This document shows positions 1 to 6,559 of a stretch of 8,424 nucleotides of DNA, one piece after another. The DNA lies in assembly GCA_029237515.1 (NCBI GenBank), contig JARBAV010000364.1:1-8424 (forward strand), read 5' to 3'. Under the pieces are notes generated by a model that ran no database searches, had not been told where the DNA came from, and worked only from the letters and a program-made list of their open reading frames with translations. The position numbers and the translations under genes were made by a program. Source of the stretch: Nitrososphaerales archaeon. GTDB lineage: Archaea; Thermoproteota; Nitrososphaeria; Nitrososphaerales; Nitrososphaeraceae. The stretch's first letter is position 1, and each line of letters opens with the position of its first letter.

Positions 1-123
1 AAGGAACAAATAAAGGCGCACACATAATATCAGGGATTGATAAGAGACCTTGACAATGTACCTTTTTTCGGCATTTTTGCTATCTAATTTGGCCTGTATA
101 GCATTTGCTTGAACGGAAAGCAT
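1..123 (-). other. ambiguous left-edge reading frame, possible partial CDS
   Basis: A minus-strand frame beginning at ATG 123-121 stays open for 41 codons to the window edge. It starts MLSVQANAIQ and becomes lysine-rich, then hydrophobic. There is no clear Shine-Dalgarno sequence and no TATA box at leaderless distance. Competing readings on the plus strand are short tails ending at TGA 51-53 (…IISGIDKRP) or TAA 25-27 (KEQIKAHT), which the T-tracts after base 62 would suit as a gene end. I cannot choose between these; nothing is recognisable as a family. Confidence 0.15.
63..78 (+). terminator. T-rich tract, possible terminator of a gene entering from the left
   Basis: A run of six T (63-68) and a run of five T (74-78) are separated by CGGCA. 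Archaeal RNA polymerase commonly stops at such T-runs without needing a hairpin. It would fit the end of a plus-strand gene whose last codons are at the left edge, but that gene is itself uncertain. The rest of 79-260 holds only a small hairpin (163-176, stem AACGG/CCGTT) and another T6 at 220-225. Confidence 0.25.
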
Positions 124-266
124 CTCATAGAGATGATTCCTTGTAATTGAACACGTGATAGCAACGGAATGCCGTTCTTTGAAGGGCTGCTACTATAGAA
201 TCTCGGTAAATCGATACTATTTTTTAAGAGCATTAAGATGCATACCTGGTCTCAAGATGCCTTTGA

Positions 267-293
267 TATATAATGAACAAATGCATTTATAAC
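267..293 (+). promoter_or_regulatory. TATA boxes upstream of the acyl-CoA synthetase
   Basis: Two TATA-like boxes precede the ATG at 320: TATATAA (267-273) and TTTATAAC (286-293). The nearer one is centred about 30 bases before the ATG, which predicts a transcript starting at or a few bases before the start codon. There is no Shine-Dalgarno sequence, consistent with a leaderless or nearly leaderless mRNA. Confidence 0.5.
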
Positions 294-319
294 TATCCTT
301 CTGGGTTTTTACCTTTAGT

Positions 320-2437
320 ATGGCAGATCAAGGATCCCACCGAGTATTTTTGTCACCTTCTTCAATAGCAGTGATTGGGGCGTCAGAAAAACCGGGTGTA
401 GGAAGGGCAATATTTTCCAACATACAGAAAGGATATAAAGGAAAGATTTATCCGGTTACGCCTTCCAATCCTACGGTCTTCGACTTGAAAGCCTACAAGA
501 GCGTAATTGACATTCCTGAAGATATCGACCTTGCAGTCGTTGCTACCCCTAATAAAACTGTCCCCTCTGTCATTGAGGAAGTCGGGAAGAAAGGAATAAA
601 GGGAGCAATTATAGTGACCGCGGGATTTAAAGAGGTTGATAGTGTGGGTGCCCAACTCGAAAAGGAAGTAGGTGAAATTGGTGCTAAATATGGGACAAGA
701 ATCATTGGCCCAAATTGTTTGGGGATAATGAGCCTTTCTCCCGAAAATATGATGAATGCCACCTTTCTCAAGATCACTCCTAAGCATGGAGGAATTGCCT
801 TGATTTCGCAAAGCGGAGCGATTTGCGCTGCCACAGTAGAAGATGCTATTGCACAAGGAATAGGATTTTCGAAAGTTGTTAGTATGGGAAACAAAGTTGA
901 TATGAACGAAAACGATGTGTTGGAACTGTTAGCCGATGACGAAGAAACAAGGGTAATAGTGATGTATCTGGAAGATATTCACGATGCAAGGAGATTCATG
1001 AAGATCGCCAAAAAGACAACCAAGGAATACAAGAAGCCTATCATTGTCCTCAAATCCGGAAGAACACCCGAAGGAGCAAAAGCAGCGATGTCTCACACTG
1101 GGGCTCTAATGGGCTCTGATGAAGCATACGATGCTTTATTTGATCAGTCAGGAGTTATTCGTGTAGATACGATGCAAAGCCTATTCGAATTGGCCACGGC
1201 ATTTTCAAAACAACCAGTTCCAGATAGAGATTCAGGAGTTGCCATAGTGTCAAACGCGGGAGGTCCAGCCATAATCTCCACTGATATATGTTCTGAATAT
1301 CGGTTGAAAATGGCAGACGTATCTGCTTCCAGAGATGTAATTTCAAAGGTTATTCCCCCTCATGGCTCGGCAAGAAATCCGGTAGACATTGTTGGCGATG
1401 CAGATTATAAGAGATTCGAAAAAGTATTGGTTGAATTGCTGTCGAATAGTAACGTTGGAGCAATAGTAACAATGTGTACCCCATCAGCAACTTTAGACTA
1501 CACTGAACTTGCGAAGACTATCGTGAATACTTCGAAAGGAACAAAGAGAACAATGCTTGCCGCTCTAATGGGTTTAGCAGAAGGTGAGGAAAACAAGAAA
1601 GTATTGTCTGACGGAGACGTCCCGCATTTTATGTACGCCGAACCAGCTATACAAACACTTGCTGCCATGTATAGATTTAGAGATTGGCTCTCAAGAGAAG
1701 AAGTGCCACCAAAGCACTTTCAAGTTGATATTGACAAGGTAACAAAAATTTTCGATCACGTGAGGAGTGAAGGACGGTCCAACCTATTGGAAGAGGAGGG
1801 GTACGAAGTTCTCCAAGCTTATGGTTTTCAAACACCAAAGAGTTACCTGGCAAAAAGCGAAGATGAATGCGCTGAGGCAGCAAGAAGCATCGGATATCCT
1901 CTGGTTATGAAAATAGTTTCTCCCCAGATCATTCATAAGTCGGATGCAGGAGGAGTCAAGATTGGCCTTTCCAGTGAGCAAGAAGTTAGGAAAGGTTACA
2001 ATGATATCATCGGAAACATACGAAAATATGATAAAGACGCATTAATCAAAGGGATTTTAGTTCAGGAAATGGTTAAGTCAGGTAAAGAAATTATTATCGG
2101 TGCTAAACGTGATCCCTTGTTCGGTCCGTTATTGATGTTTGGTCTAGGAGGCATTTATGTGGAAGTTCTTAAAGACGTAACATTCAGAATCGCCCCTGTA
2201 ACCGAAAAAGACACTGCTGAAATGATAGAGTCTATAAAGTCAATTAAATTATTGAAGGGAGCGAGGGGCGAAAAGCCCTCCGATTTGAAAGCTTTGGCAG
2301 AAAATCTGCAGAGATTATCGCAACTAGTAACTGATTTTCCCGAAATAGAAGAGTTTGATATGAATCCACTCCTGGTTTTCGAAGAAGGAGTAGGAACTCG
2401 GGCAGTAGACGTAAGAATTGGGTTGGCTAAAAAGTAG
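320..2437 (+). CDS. ADP-forming acyl-CoA synthetase (acetyl- or hydroxyacyl-CoA ligase), fused alpha-beta form
   Basis: Forms or breaks an acyl-CoA thioester while converting ATP + Pi to or from ADP through phosphohistidine intermediates; cytoplasmic. The 705 residues show the fused order of the NDP-forming superfamily. A Rossmann CoA-binding domain comes first (about 8-140, with VIGASEKPG near 17 and IGPNCLG at 129-135). A succinyl-CoA-ligase-like domain follows (GGIALISQSGA from 157), with the SHTGA phosphohistidine motif at His259. An ATP-grasp domain covers about 500-700, with the second histidine in HKSDAGGV (His539) and a terminal DMNPLLV metal-binding stretch. The length is normal for the fused form and both histidines are present, so it should be active. 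In Nitrosopumilus, enzymes of this family (Nmar_1309 and Nmar_0206) activate 3-hydroxypropionate and 4-hydroxybutyrate in the carbon-fixation cycle. Which substrate this copy uses, or whether it is an acetate enzyme, cannot be read from motifs. It is a single gene with its own promoter and terminator. Confidence 0.93.
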   Translation: MADQGSHRVFLSPSSIAVIGASEKPGVGRAIFSNIQKGYKGKIYPVTPSNPTVFDLKAYKSVIDIPEDIDLAVVATPNKTVPSVIEEVGKKGIKGAIIVTAGFKEVDSVGAQLEKEVGEIGAKYGTRIIGPNCLGIMSLSPENMMNATFLKITPKHGGIALISQSGAICAATVEDAIAQGIGFSKVVSMGNKVDMNENDVLELLADDEETRVIVMYLEDIHDARRFMKIAKKTTKEYKKPIIVLKSGRTPEGAKAAMSHTGALMGSDEAYDALFDQSGVIRVDTMQSLFELATAFSKQPVPDRDSGVAIVSNAGGPAIISTDICSEYRLKMADVSASRDVISKVIPPHGSARNPVDIVGDADYKRFEKVLVELLSNSNVGAIVTMCTPSATLDYTELAKTIVNTSKGTKRTMLAALMGLAEGEENKKVLSDGDVPHFMYAEPAIQTLAAMYRFRDWLSREEVPPKHFQVDIDKVTKIFDHVRSEGRSNLLEEEGYEVLQAYGFQTPKSYLAKSEDECAEAARSIGYPLVMKIVSPQIIHKSDAGGVKIGLSSEQEVRKGYNDIIGNIRKYDKDALIKGILVQEMVKSGKEIIIGAKRDPLFGPLLMFGLGGIYVEVLKDVTFRIAPVTEKDTAEMIESIKSIKLLKGARGEKPSDLKALAENLQRLSQLVTDFPEIEEFDMNPLLVFEEGVGTRAVDVRIGLAKK

Positions 2438-2473
2438 TCCGGTTGAATGACTTTGAAGTTAATACCAACCTAG

Positions 2474-2490
2474 CTTTATTTTTATTTTTA
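2474..2490 (+). terminator. T-rich terminator after the acyl-CoA synthetase
   Basis: About 37 bases after the stop codon the sequence runs TTTATTTTTATTTTTA, an archaeal-type oligo-T terminator without a strong hairpin. It separates this gene from the HTH/coiled-coil gene downstream. The remaining bases to about 2640 are AT-rich, with no gene that I can support. Confidence 0.6.
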
Positions 2491-2751
2491 GATATAGGAA
2501 AAGCAAAGATCTCACTATCAAATATACTCTATTCTTAGTTAGCCTTCTTATTCTCATGATTCGATATCTGATAAATGACAACTCGGGGCTTTTGATTCTG
2601 TTTTATCTATTTTTCAATATAACGATATCGCTGGATTCCTAAAACAGATTACTGCAATCGTGTCAACCCATGCCATTGGAGGACAGGTTTCAGATAACGA
2701 GAATGACGACGAGATCGACGACGAATCTGACGAGGATTTTCGACGATTATG

Positions 2752-2769
2752 CCGAAAACTTATATATAA
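2752..2769 (+). promoter_or_regulatory. strong BRE/TATA promoter inside the open frame of the HTH gene
   Basis: CGAAAAC followed by TTATATATAAG is close to the archaeal BRE plus TATA consensus, and it is the best promoter-like site near this gene. It predicts transcription from about 2786-2792. That would exclude the ATG at 2670 from the message and favour translation from TTG 2799 or ATG 2823. No comparable TATA box lies about 27 bases before 2670. Confidence 0.6.
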
Positions 2770-2822
2770 GAAACGATAATAAAAATGTATTAGAAGAATT
2801 GATAGTAGAATCTCATCACGAT

Positions 2823-4232
2823 ATGAAAACAGAAATAATTACAAGATGGCTGAAGGGTGAACAGAGAGACAAGGTTGCCGCTGCTATGGGATTAGGAGCA
2901 GGGACAATTTCTGCCATAATCGCTGATTGGAGAGCAGAGATAGGAATTCCCACTGCTGATACACTTAGACAATTTTCGACCGAGTTAAGGAGATTAAGAA
3001 TTACCGCTCCACAGTGCGTGTTAGGTTGTAGAATTCTCGGGGTGATAAGGAAGCTAAAGGTGGATGAAGAAAATCTCGAATCATTTGTTTATGAGGTGCA
3101 TCAAAGATGTCAAAGTAAGAATATAACACCTGAAGCAATTGTTGAATGCTTAAAGGAAATACTTCTAATGACCGAAAAGACTCCAATTTCACGAATTCCA
3201 CAAATCGTTCAGACGATGATCGAGGAAAGGCAAAACTTAGAGCAGGAGCTCAAAATATTGAGAAGGGATCAAGTAAATGCCAGGAAAGAACAAGAAGAAG
3301 CACTGAAGAACAGTCAGATTACTATCCGTGCAATCAATGAGTTTATCGGTTTGAAGGATATGTTATCCAAATTTGAGTTATCTTTTGACAATCTTCCTGA
3401 AATAGATAGGATGGCAAGGGTACTTAATACCGTAAAAGGATGTTCATACGAACCCAGGACAATCACGACCAAACTATCTGCAATTGATAATCTTCAGGAA
3501 AGACAGTTGAAGCTACAGGAAGAAGTAGCTATAGAGGGACAAAGATTAAACAAAACAGTCCGCGAGCGAGTAGAAAATGAGAAAAGAGGCCTCTCCCAGA
3601 TGCGTCTTGGACTGTACGATCAGCTTGAGAGCATGGAGTGTGGTCTGAAAGAGCTAACAGTTCTGAGAAATACTATTCTCGAAATTTCAAAGAGTAACAA
3701 TATCAATCCACAATTCGCATTTAAGAAATTCTATAGTGATATAAAAAATCAATATGATGCTAAACTTGGTTTCGAAAAGACAGTTGAGGAGCTAAAAAAA
3801 TCATTGATAGATGCCCAACAGGAATTCAGTTCAATATCAATTGAGATCTCGAATCATAAGAATTTTCAAATTAAACTTAGAGAACTCTTTGATCACGGTG
3901 TTTCATTGGGTGATATTGTATCTTGGAACAATATTGTAAAGGGATATACAAAAGACCTGTCCCGCATGAATCAGGATCTGCTTCTATACGGTGACCTAGT
4001 GAATGCAAAGTCACAACTTGAAACATTGGTGAACGCTTTAAGGCTAGAAAAGGAACAACTTGCCGCTAAAATAAAAGTATTGAAACAAGAGGCCGAAGAA
4101 ATATCATTAAAGATGAAATTCGAATTGTCGCATGCAAGCAAAATGATTCAGATATTTTTGAAGGTTCTGGAAGCAAAAATTGCCGAATCAAGTAAGGCTA
4201 CAGAAGCGTGCCTTCGAACGGTAAAGGAGTAG
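2823..4232 (+). CDS. HTH plus long coiled-coil protein, thaumarchaeal lineage-specific family
   Basis: The frame is open from ATG 2670 (520 residues). I place the start at ATG 2823 (469 residues) because a strong promoter lies inside the upstream part and residues before it are ACG-codon-rich and not protein-like; TTG 2799 is the alternative. Numbered from 2823, residues 1-42 form a helix-turn-helix (TRWLKGEQRDKVAAAMGL, then GAGTISAIIADWR), so DNA binding is likely. A helical segment with four cysteines (65, 69, 96, 109) follows. From about 132 to the end it is heptad-rich coiled coil, broken by a conserved-looking block around 274 (GLKELTVLRNTI…NNINPQFAFKKFYSDI). There is no membrane segment or signal peptide. 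I recall similar multi-copy HTH/coiled-coil proteins in Nitrososphaera genomes, all of unknown function. A chromatin-organising or regulatory role is inference. It ends in TAG, directly in frame with the next gene. Confidence 0.8.
   Translation: MKTEIITRWLKGEQRDKVAAAMGLGAGTISAIIADWRAEIGIPTADTLRQFSTELRRLRITAPQCVLGCRILGVIRKLKVDEENLESFVYEVHQRCQSKNITPEAIVECLKEILLMTEKTPISRIPQIVQTMIEERQNLEQELKILRRDQVNARKEQEEALKNSQITIRAINEFIGLKDMLSKFELSFDNLPEIDRMARVLNTVKGCSYEPRTITTKLSAIDNLQERQLKLQEEVAIEGQRLNKTVRERVENEKRGLSQMRLGLYDQLESMECGLKELTVLRNTILEISKSNNINPQFAFKKFYSDIKNQYDAKLGFEKTVEELKKSLIDAQQEFSSISIEISNHKNFQIKLRELFDHGVSLGDIVSWNNIVKGYTKDLSRMNQDLLLYGDLVNAKSQLETLVNALRLEKEQLAAKIKVLKQEAEEISLKMKFELSHASKMIQIFLKVLEAKIAESSKATEACLRTVKE
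4223..4230 (+). promoter_or_regulatory. Shine-Dalgarno site overlapping the stop of the HTH gene
   Basis: AAAGGAGT lies across the last codons and the first base of the TAG stop (4230-4232), five bases before TTG 4236. This is good spacing for ribosome binding or reinitiation. It supports translation of the downstream 92-residue protein as a separate, coupled product despite its weak TTG start. Confidence 0.55.
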
Positions 4233-4235
4233 TCA

Positions 4236-4514
4236 TTGTCCATATCTGATCAGACAGTAAAAAGCTTGCAAACTATTGACGCCAACGCTAGGCAACAATT
4301 TGATCTTGTTCAGAAGGTTGGAGCTACTGCAGAATTTTCTCCTCTAGTCAAAGCTGCAAGAGGCGAGTATGTTGACCTTGATGAATTGAAAATATCAGTA
4401 ATTAGGGCAATGGGCATAATGTGTTCAAGATTGAAAAACTTGATGAATGGCGGAACAAGGAACAAGTTGCTAGAAGCGATCGAGGGACTAGAATCAGAAA
4501 TCCTTATCCCGTGA
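4236..4514 (+). CDS. small protein, split-off C-terminal domain of the HTH/coiled-coil family
   Basis: 92 residues from a TTG start, in the same frame as the upstream gene and separated from it by only TAG TCA. Its middle (EFSPLVKAARGEYVDLDELK) followed by a helix (SVIRAMGIMCSRLKNLM) resembles, from memory, the C-terminal end of intact HTH/coiled-coil paralogs, where the two parts form one chain. So it is either a real second gene, translated by coupling from the Shine-Dalgarno sequence over the upstream stop, or the tail of one gene cut by an amber mutation. It is hydrophilic with no signal peptide. If expressed, it probably binds its upstream partner. The function is unknown. Confidence 0.6.
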   Translation: MSISDQTVKSLQTIDANARQQFDLVQKVGATAEFSPLVKAARGEYVDLDELKISVIRAMGIMCSRLKNLMNGGTRNKLLEAIEGLESEILIP

Positions 4515-4539
4515 AGGCTCAATGACTATAATTTTGGTT

Positions 4540-4580
4540 AGTTGCTTGAACCAACGACCGAGGTTGCAAGCTGAACAACT
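4540..4580 (+). terminator. stem-loop after the HTH gene pair, with a T-run downstream
   Basis: AGTT-GCTTG-AACC (4540-4552) pairs with GGTT-CAAGC-AACT (4562-4580) with a bulged G and a five-base internal bulge. It starts 26 bases after the stop of the 92-residue gene. A T6 run follows at 4633-4638. It is likely part of the 3' end or terminator. It superficially resembles a tRNA T-arm but lacks the G53-C61 pair and an acceptor stem. Confidence 0.35.
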
Positions 4581-4919
4581 GTTGAGGACATAGGTAGAGT
4601 GCTCGACAAAATCCATGACAGCGAGAAACTACTTTTTTACTAATCAAGTAATACTTCTAACTAGTCATTCCTTTCCTCGCTACTCTGAGTTAAAACTAAC
4701 TATTTGACAAATAGCCACAAGAATAATCCGCGCAGAACTAATAGATCTGTTTTCATTAATGATACCACTGAAGAGTAAAGTACCTAATGAATTCCGCTGA
4801 GGTACTCTGTCTCCAAAGGATCTAGCAAGTCATGTTCAATGTATCATATCAACGACTAAATATGATCGGCCGTAACATTTTCAAACATTTTCAAACATCT
4901 CGAAGATGGATACTTATCC
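4581..4919. other. non-coding gap with small repeats
   Basis: I see no gene here on either strand. A perfect 7-bp inverted repeat AGTACCT/AGGTACT (4779-4785 and 4800-4806) surrounds a 14-base loop. CATTTTCAAA is repeated head to tail at 4876-4885 and 4886-4895, followed by another CAT. Neither can be tied to a known regulator. Confidence 0.4.
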
Positions 4920-4971
4920 CCTTTTTAACATAACATTATGATACGTTACCAATATTACATATTTAAAAAGG
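4920..4971 (+). promoter_or_regulatory. inverted repeat able to mask a Shine-Dalgarno site
   Basis: CCTTTTTAA (4920-4928) is exactly complementary to TTAAAAAGG (4963-4971). The right arm carries the first part of the AAGGAG ribosome-binding site of the micro-ORF at 4981. If both arms are in one transcript, pairing would hide that site. The stem is AT-rich and the loop is 34 bases, so the structure would be weak unless stabilised; it may be chance. Confidence 0.3.
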
Positions 4972-4980
4972 AGAGTTTTA

Positions 4981-5034
4981 ATGTTTCTAATTAGAGCCTT
5001 CAACATAACTAACAAGACCGATTATCCAGCATAA
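4981..5034 (+). CDS. candidate 17-residue micro-ORF with a strong Shine-Dalgarno site
   Basis: ATG 4981 is preceded at ideal distance by AAAAAGGAGAG (GGAG at 4970-4973), one of the best ribosome-binding sites in the window. It encodes MFLIRAFNITNKTDYPA and stops at TAA 5032-5034, 88 bases before serA. It could be a leader peptide or a tiny protein. The serA TATA box lies downstream of it, so it is probably not on the main serA transcript. With no homology visible and so few codons, chance is a real alternative. Confidence 0.2.
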   Translation: MFLIRAFNITNKTDYPA

Positions 5035-5040
5035 TTATCA

Positions 5041-5059
5041 CTTGGAATCTCCCACCAAG
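5041..5059. promoter_or_regulatory. small inverted repeat upstream of the serA promoter
   Basis: CTTGG (5041-5045) and CCAAG (5055-5059) surround a 9-base centre, about 31 bases before the serA TATA box. The position would suit an activator or repressor half-site pair. The arms are short, and no regulator is known for this sequence. Confidence 0.2.
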
Positions 5060-5085
5060 GACCTATGAAATCTTGTATTCATCTT

Positions 5086-5100
5086 GAAATAGTATATATA
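5086..5100 (+). promoter_or_regulatory. serA promoter (BRE/TATA), leaderless
   Basis: GAAAT AG TATATATA gives a purine-rich BRE-like stretch followed by a near-perfect TATA box (5093-5100). Its centre is about 27 bases before ATG 5123, so transcription should begin at or very close to the start codon. There is no Shine-Dalgarno sequence. This strongly supports 5123 as the start. Confidence 0.7.
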
Positions 5101-5122
5101 GGCTAATAGTTGCCTGACCAAT

Positions 5123-6058
5123 ATGGGTGTTGCTTGGAAGGTTCTAATCTGTGACTCAATTGATGAGATAGGTGTTGAGATATTAACAAAGGCTGGAATG
5201 GTTGTTGATTACCAACCAGATATTACGCTTGAAAAACTCAAGGCCCTTGTTAATGGTTATGACGTTTTGGTTGTGAGGAGTAGAACGAATGTTTCTAGAG
5301 ACGTTATTGAAAGTGGAAATTCTCTCAAAGTCATAGCACGAGTTGGGGTCGGACTGGATAATGTTGATACCAACTATGCGGAGAGTAAGAACATCCAAGT
5401 CATAAATGCTCAAGAAGCCGCAACAAACGCAGTGTCAGAGTTAGTCATCGGTTTCATGATATCATTGGCACGCCTTATTCCACACGCACATTCTGAGATG
5501 TCAAAGGGTAATTGGATCAAAAAGTCATTGATGGGAACGGAACTGAGTGGAAAGTATTTGGGCATCATCGGGGTAGGAAATATCGGAAGAAATGTAGGGC
5601 GCATTGCTAGGGCACTAAGAATGAATATCATAGGCTATGATATTTACCCAATTAAAAGAGAATACATCAACGAAGTTAGCATGATTAATGCTGATCTAAA
5701 TACACTGGTTGAAAGTTCTGATTTCATCACAATCCATGTTCCGTTATCCTCTGACACATACCATCTTTTTGATAGTAAACTTCTTTCTAAAATGAAAAAG
5801 TCAAGTTACATTATCAATACTTCTAGAGGAGGAATCGTTGATGAAAACGCTCTGTACGACTTTTTGAAAGATCGAAAAATAGCTGGTGCCGGACTAGACG
5901 TCTTTGAGGTCGAGCCACCAATTAATAGAAAATTCTTAGAATTGCCCAACGTCTTGTGTACACCTCATATCGGAGCCCAAACCAAGGAAGCGCAGGGATT
6001 GGCAGCCAGAGTGATAGCAGAGAAACTCATTCACAGATTTCAAGAGATGTCCCTTTGA
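5123..6058 (+). CDS. serA: D-3-phosphoglycerate dehydrogenase, short form without ACT domain
   Basis: Oxidises 3-phosphoglycerate to 3-phosphohydroxypyruvate with NAD, the first step of the phosphorylated serine pathway; cytoplasmic. The 311 residues have the D-2-hydroxyacid dehydrogenase layout: N-terminal substrate-binding lobe (KVLICDSID, VVRSRTNV, IARVGVGLDNVD), central Rossmann domain with G150-V-G152-N-I-G155 and Asp173 in GYD, which points to NAD rather than NADP, and the catalytic triad Arg235 (NTSRGG), Glu264 (FEVEPP) and His282 (TPHIGA). The protein ends just after the catalytic core, so the regulatory ACT and intervening domains of long-form SerA are absent and serine feedback through ACT is not expected. 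The RVGVGLDNVD and TPHIGAQTKEAQ stretches favour SerA, but a related glyoxylate/hydroxypyruvate reductase cannot be excluded. It is a single gene, convergent with the small minus-strand gene downstream. Confidence 0.9.
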   Translation: MGVAWKVLICDSIDEIGVEILTKAGMVVDYQPDITLEKLKALVNGYDVLVVRSRTNVSRDVIESGNSLKVIARVGVGLDNVDTNYAESKNIQVINAQEAATNAVSELVIGFMISLARLIPHAHSEMSKGNWIKKSLMGTELSGKYLGIIGVGNIGRNVGRIARALRMNIIGYDIYPIKREYINEVSMINADLNTLVESSDFITIHVPLSSDTYHLFDSKLLSKMKKSSYIINTSRGGIVDENALYDFLKDRKIAGAGLDVFEVEPPINRKFLELPNVLCTPHIGAQTKEAQGLAARVIAEKLIHRFQEMSL

Positions 6059-6062
6059 CAAT

Positions 6063-6081
6063 GATCAAAATGAAATTGATC
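6063..6081 (+). terminator. stem-loop between convergent genes
   Basis: GATCAA (6063-6068) and TTGATC (6076-6081) form a perfect 6-bp stem with a 7-base loop, four bases after the serA stop. A second small stem AGGG/CCCT follows near 6094-6107. The 68-base convergent gap must end transcription from both sides, and this is the obvious candidate, though no long T-run follows. Confidence 0.35.
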
Positions 6082-6126
6082 TGATATATGTTCTAGGGTT
6101 TGGTCCCTGCATAAAAAGCTGTAAAA

Positions 6127-6444
6127 CTAAGTCCTAAATTTTCGAATACTCGTCATTGTATTATCAGCCAATTTTATTGTGAATGCTCCAGCTTCGTCTG
6201 AAGAAATATGAGATAATTCCTCTAAAAATTTTGCTTTGTCCTTACCTCTTTCATATATACCTGCTGATTCCTTAATGCAAAGGGGAAATTTTTGCATCTT
6301 AAAACCATTTGATTTAAGGTAATTAACAAAGCTCCTATAAGCATTAATGTCATACCAATCTATTCCCCTCTCATCACAAAACATAATCCATACATCAATA
6401 GTATTTTGGAAAAGTGCTTTTGAACGAAGTAAATCCAGCGCCAA
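6127..6444 (-). CDS. small hypothetical protein
   Basis: 105 residues on the minus strand from TTG 6444 to TAG 6129-6127. No family is recognised. The composition looks like a real soluble protein: aromatic- and acid-rich N-terminal half (DVWIMFCDERGIDWYD, then YRSFVNYLKSNGFK), a charged helix (YERGKDKAKFLEELSHI) and a likely beta end (GAFTIKLADNTMTSIRKFRT). There is no signal peptide or membrane span. The start is uncertain: no Shine-Dalgarno sequence precedes TTG 6444, the upstream stop leaves only a few extra codons, and the next in-frame ATG is at 6384. TATA-like sequences lie upstream on the minus strand around 6507-6502 and 6498-6491. A plus-strand frame overlaps it but has less protein-like composition. 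Confidence 0.5.
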   Translation of the reverse strand: MALDLLRSKALFQNTIDVWIMFCDERGIDWYDINAYRSFVNYLKSNGFKMQKFPLCIKESAGIYERGKDKAKFLEELSHISSDEAGAFTIKLADNTMTSIRKFRT

Positions 6445-6559
6445 TGATAATTTACGAATACAAATAACGTTTTACGGATTATTGAACTTAACTATAAGTG
6501 GTATAAATGCCGTTACACAAGTTAAAATGATAAAGCAACCAAATTTGAGAGGCTATTGA

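Noticed and set aside
383..894. Two minus-strand open frames (157 and 133 codons) opposite the acyl-CoA synthetase
   Set aside because: They lie wholly antisense to a gene with clear catalytic motifs, their translations resemble no family, and no promoter supports them.
2660..2779. The acidic 39-residue frame listed as a firm gene
   Set aside because: It has a GTG start without a Shine-Dalgarno sequence or promoter, and its acidic character follows from GACGA repeats; kept only as a finding.
4230..4232. Pyrrolysine encoded by the in-frame TAG
   Set aside because: The pyl system is known from some methanogens and bacteria, not ammonia-oxidising archaea; no pyl gene is in the window, and a Shine-Dalgarno site over the stop offers a simpler explanation.
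4540..4571. GGTTCAAGC on the minus strand, resembling a tRNA T-loop
   Set aside because: The base after the loop is A, so the required G53-C61 pair is missing, and no acceptor, D or anticodon arms can be drawn around it.
6347..6559. Plus-strand 70-codon frame overlapping the minus-strand orphan gene
   Set aside because: Low-complexity Ser/Ile/Asn-rich translation, no Shine-Dalgarno sequence or TATA box at suitable distance, and half of it is antisense to a better candidate.
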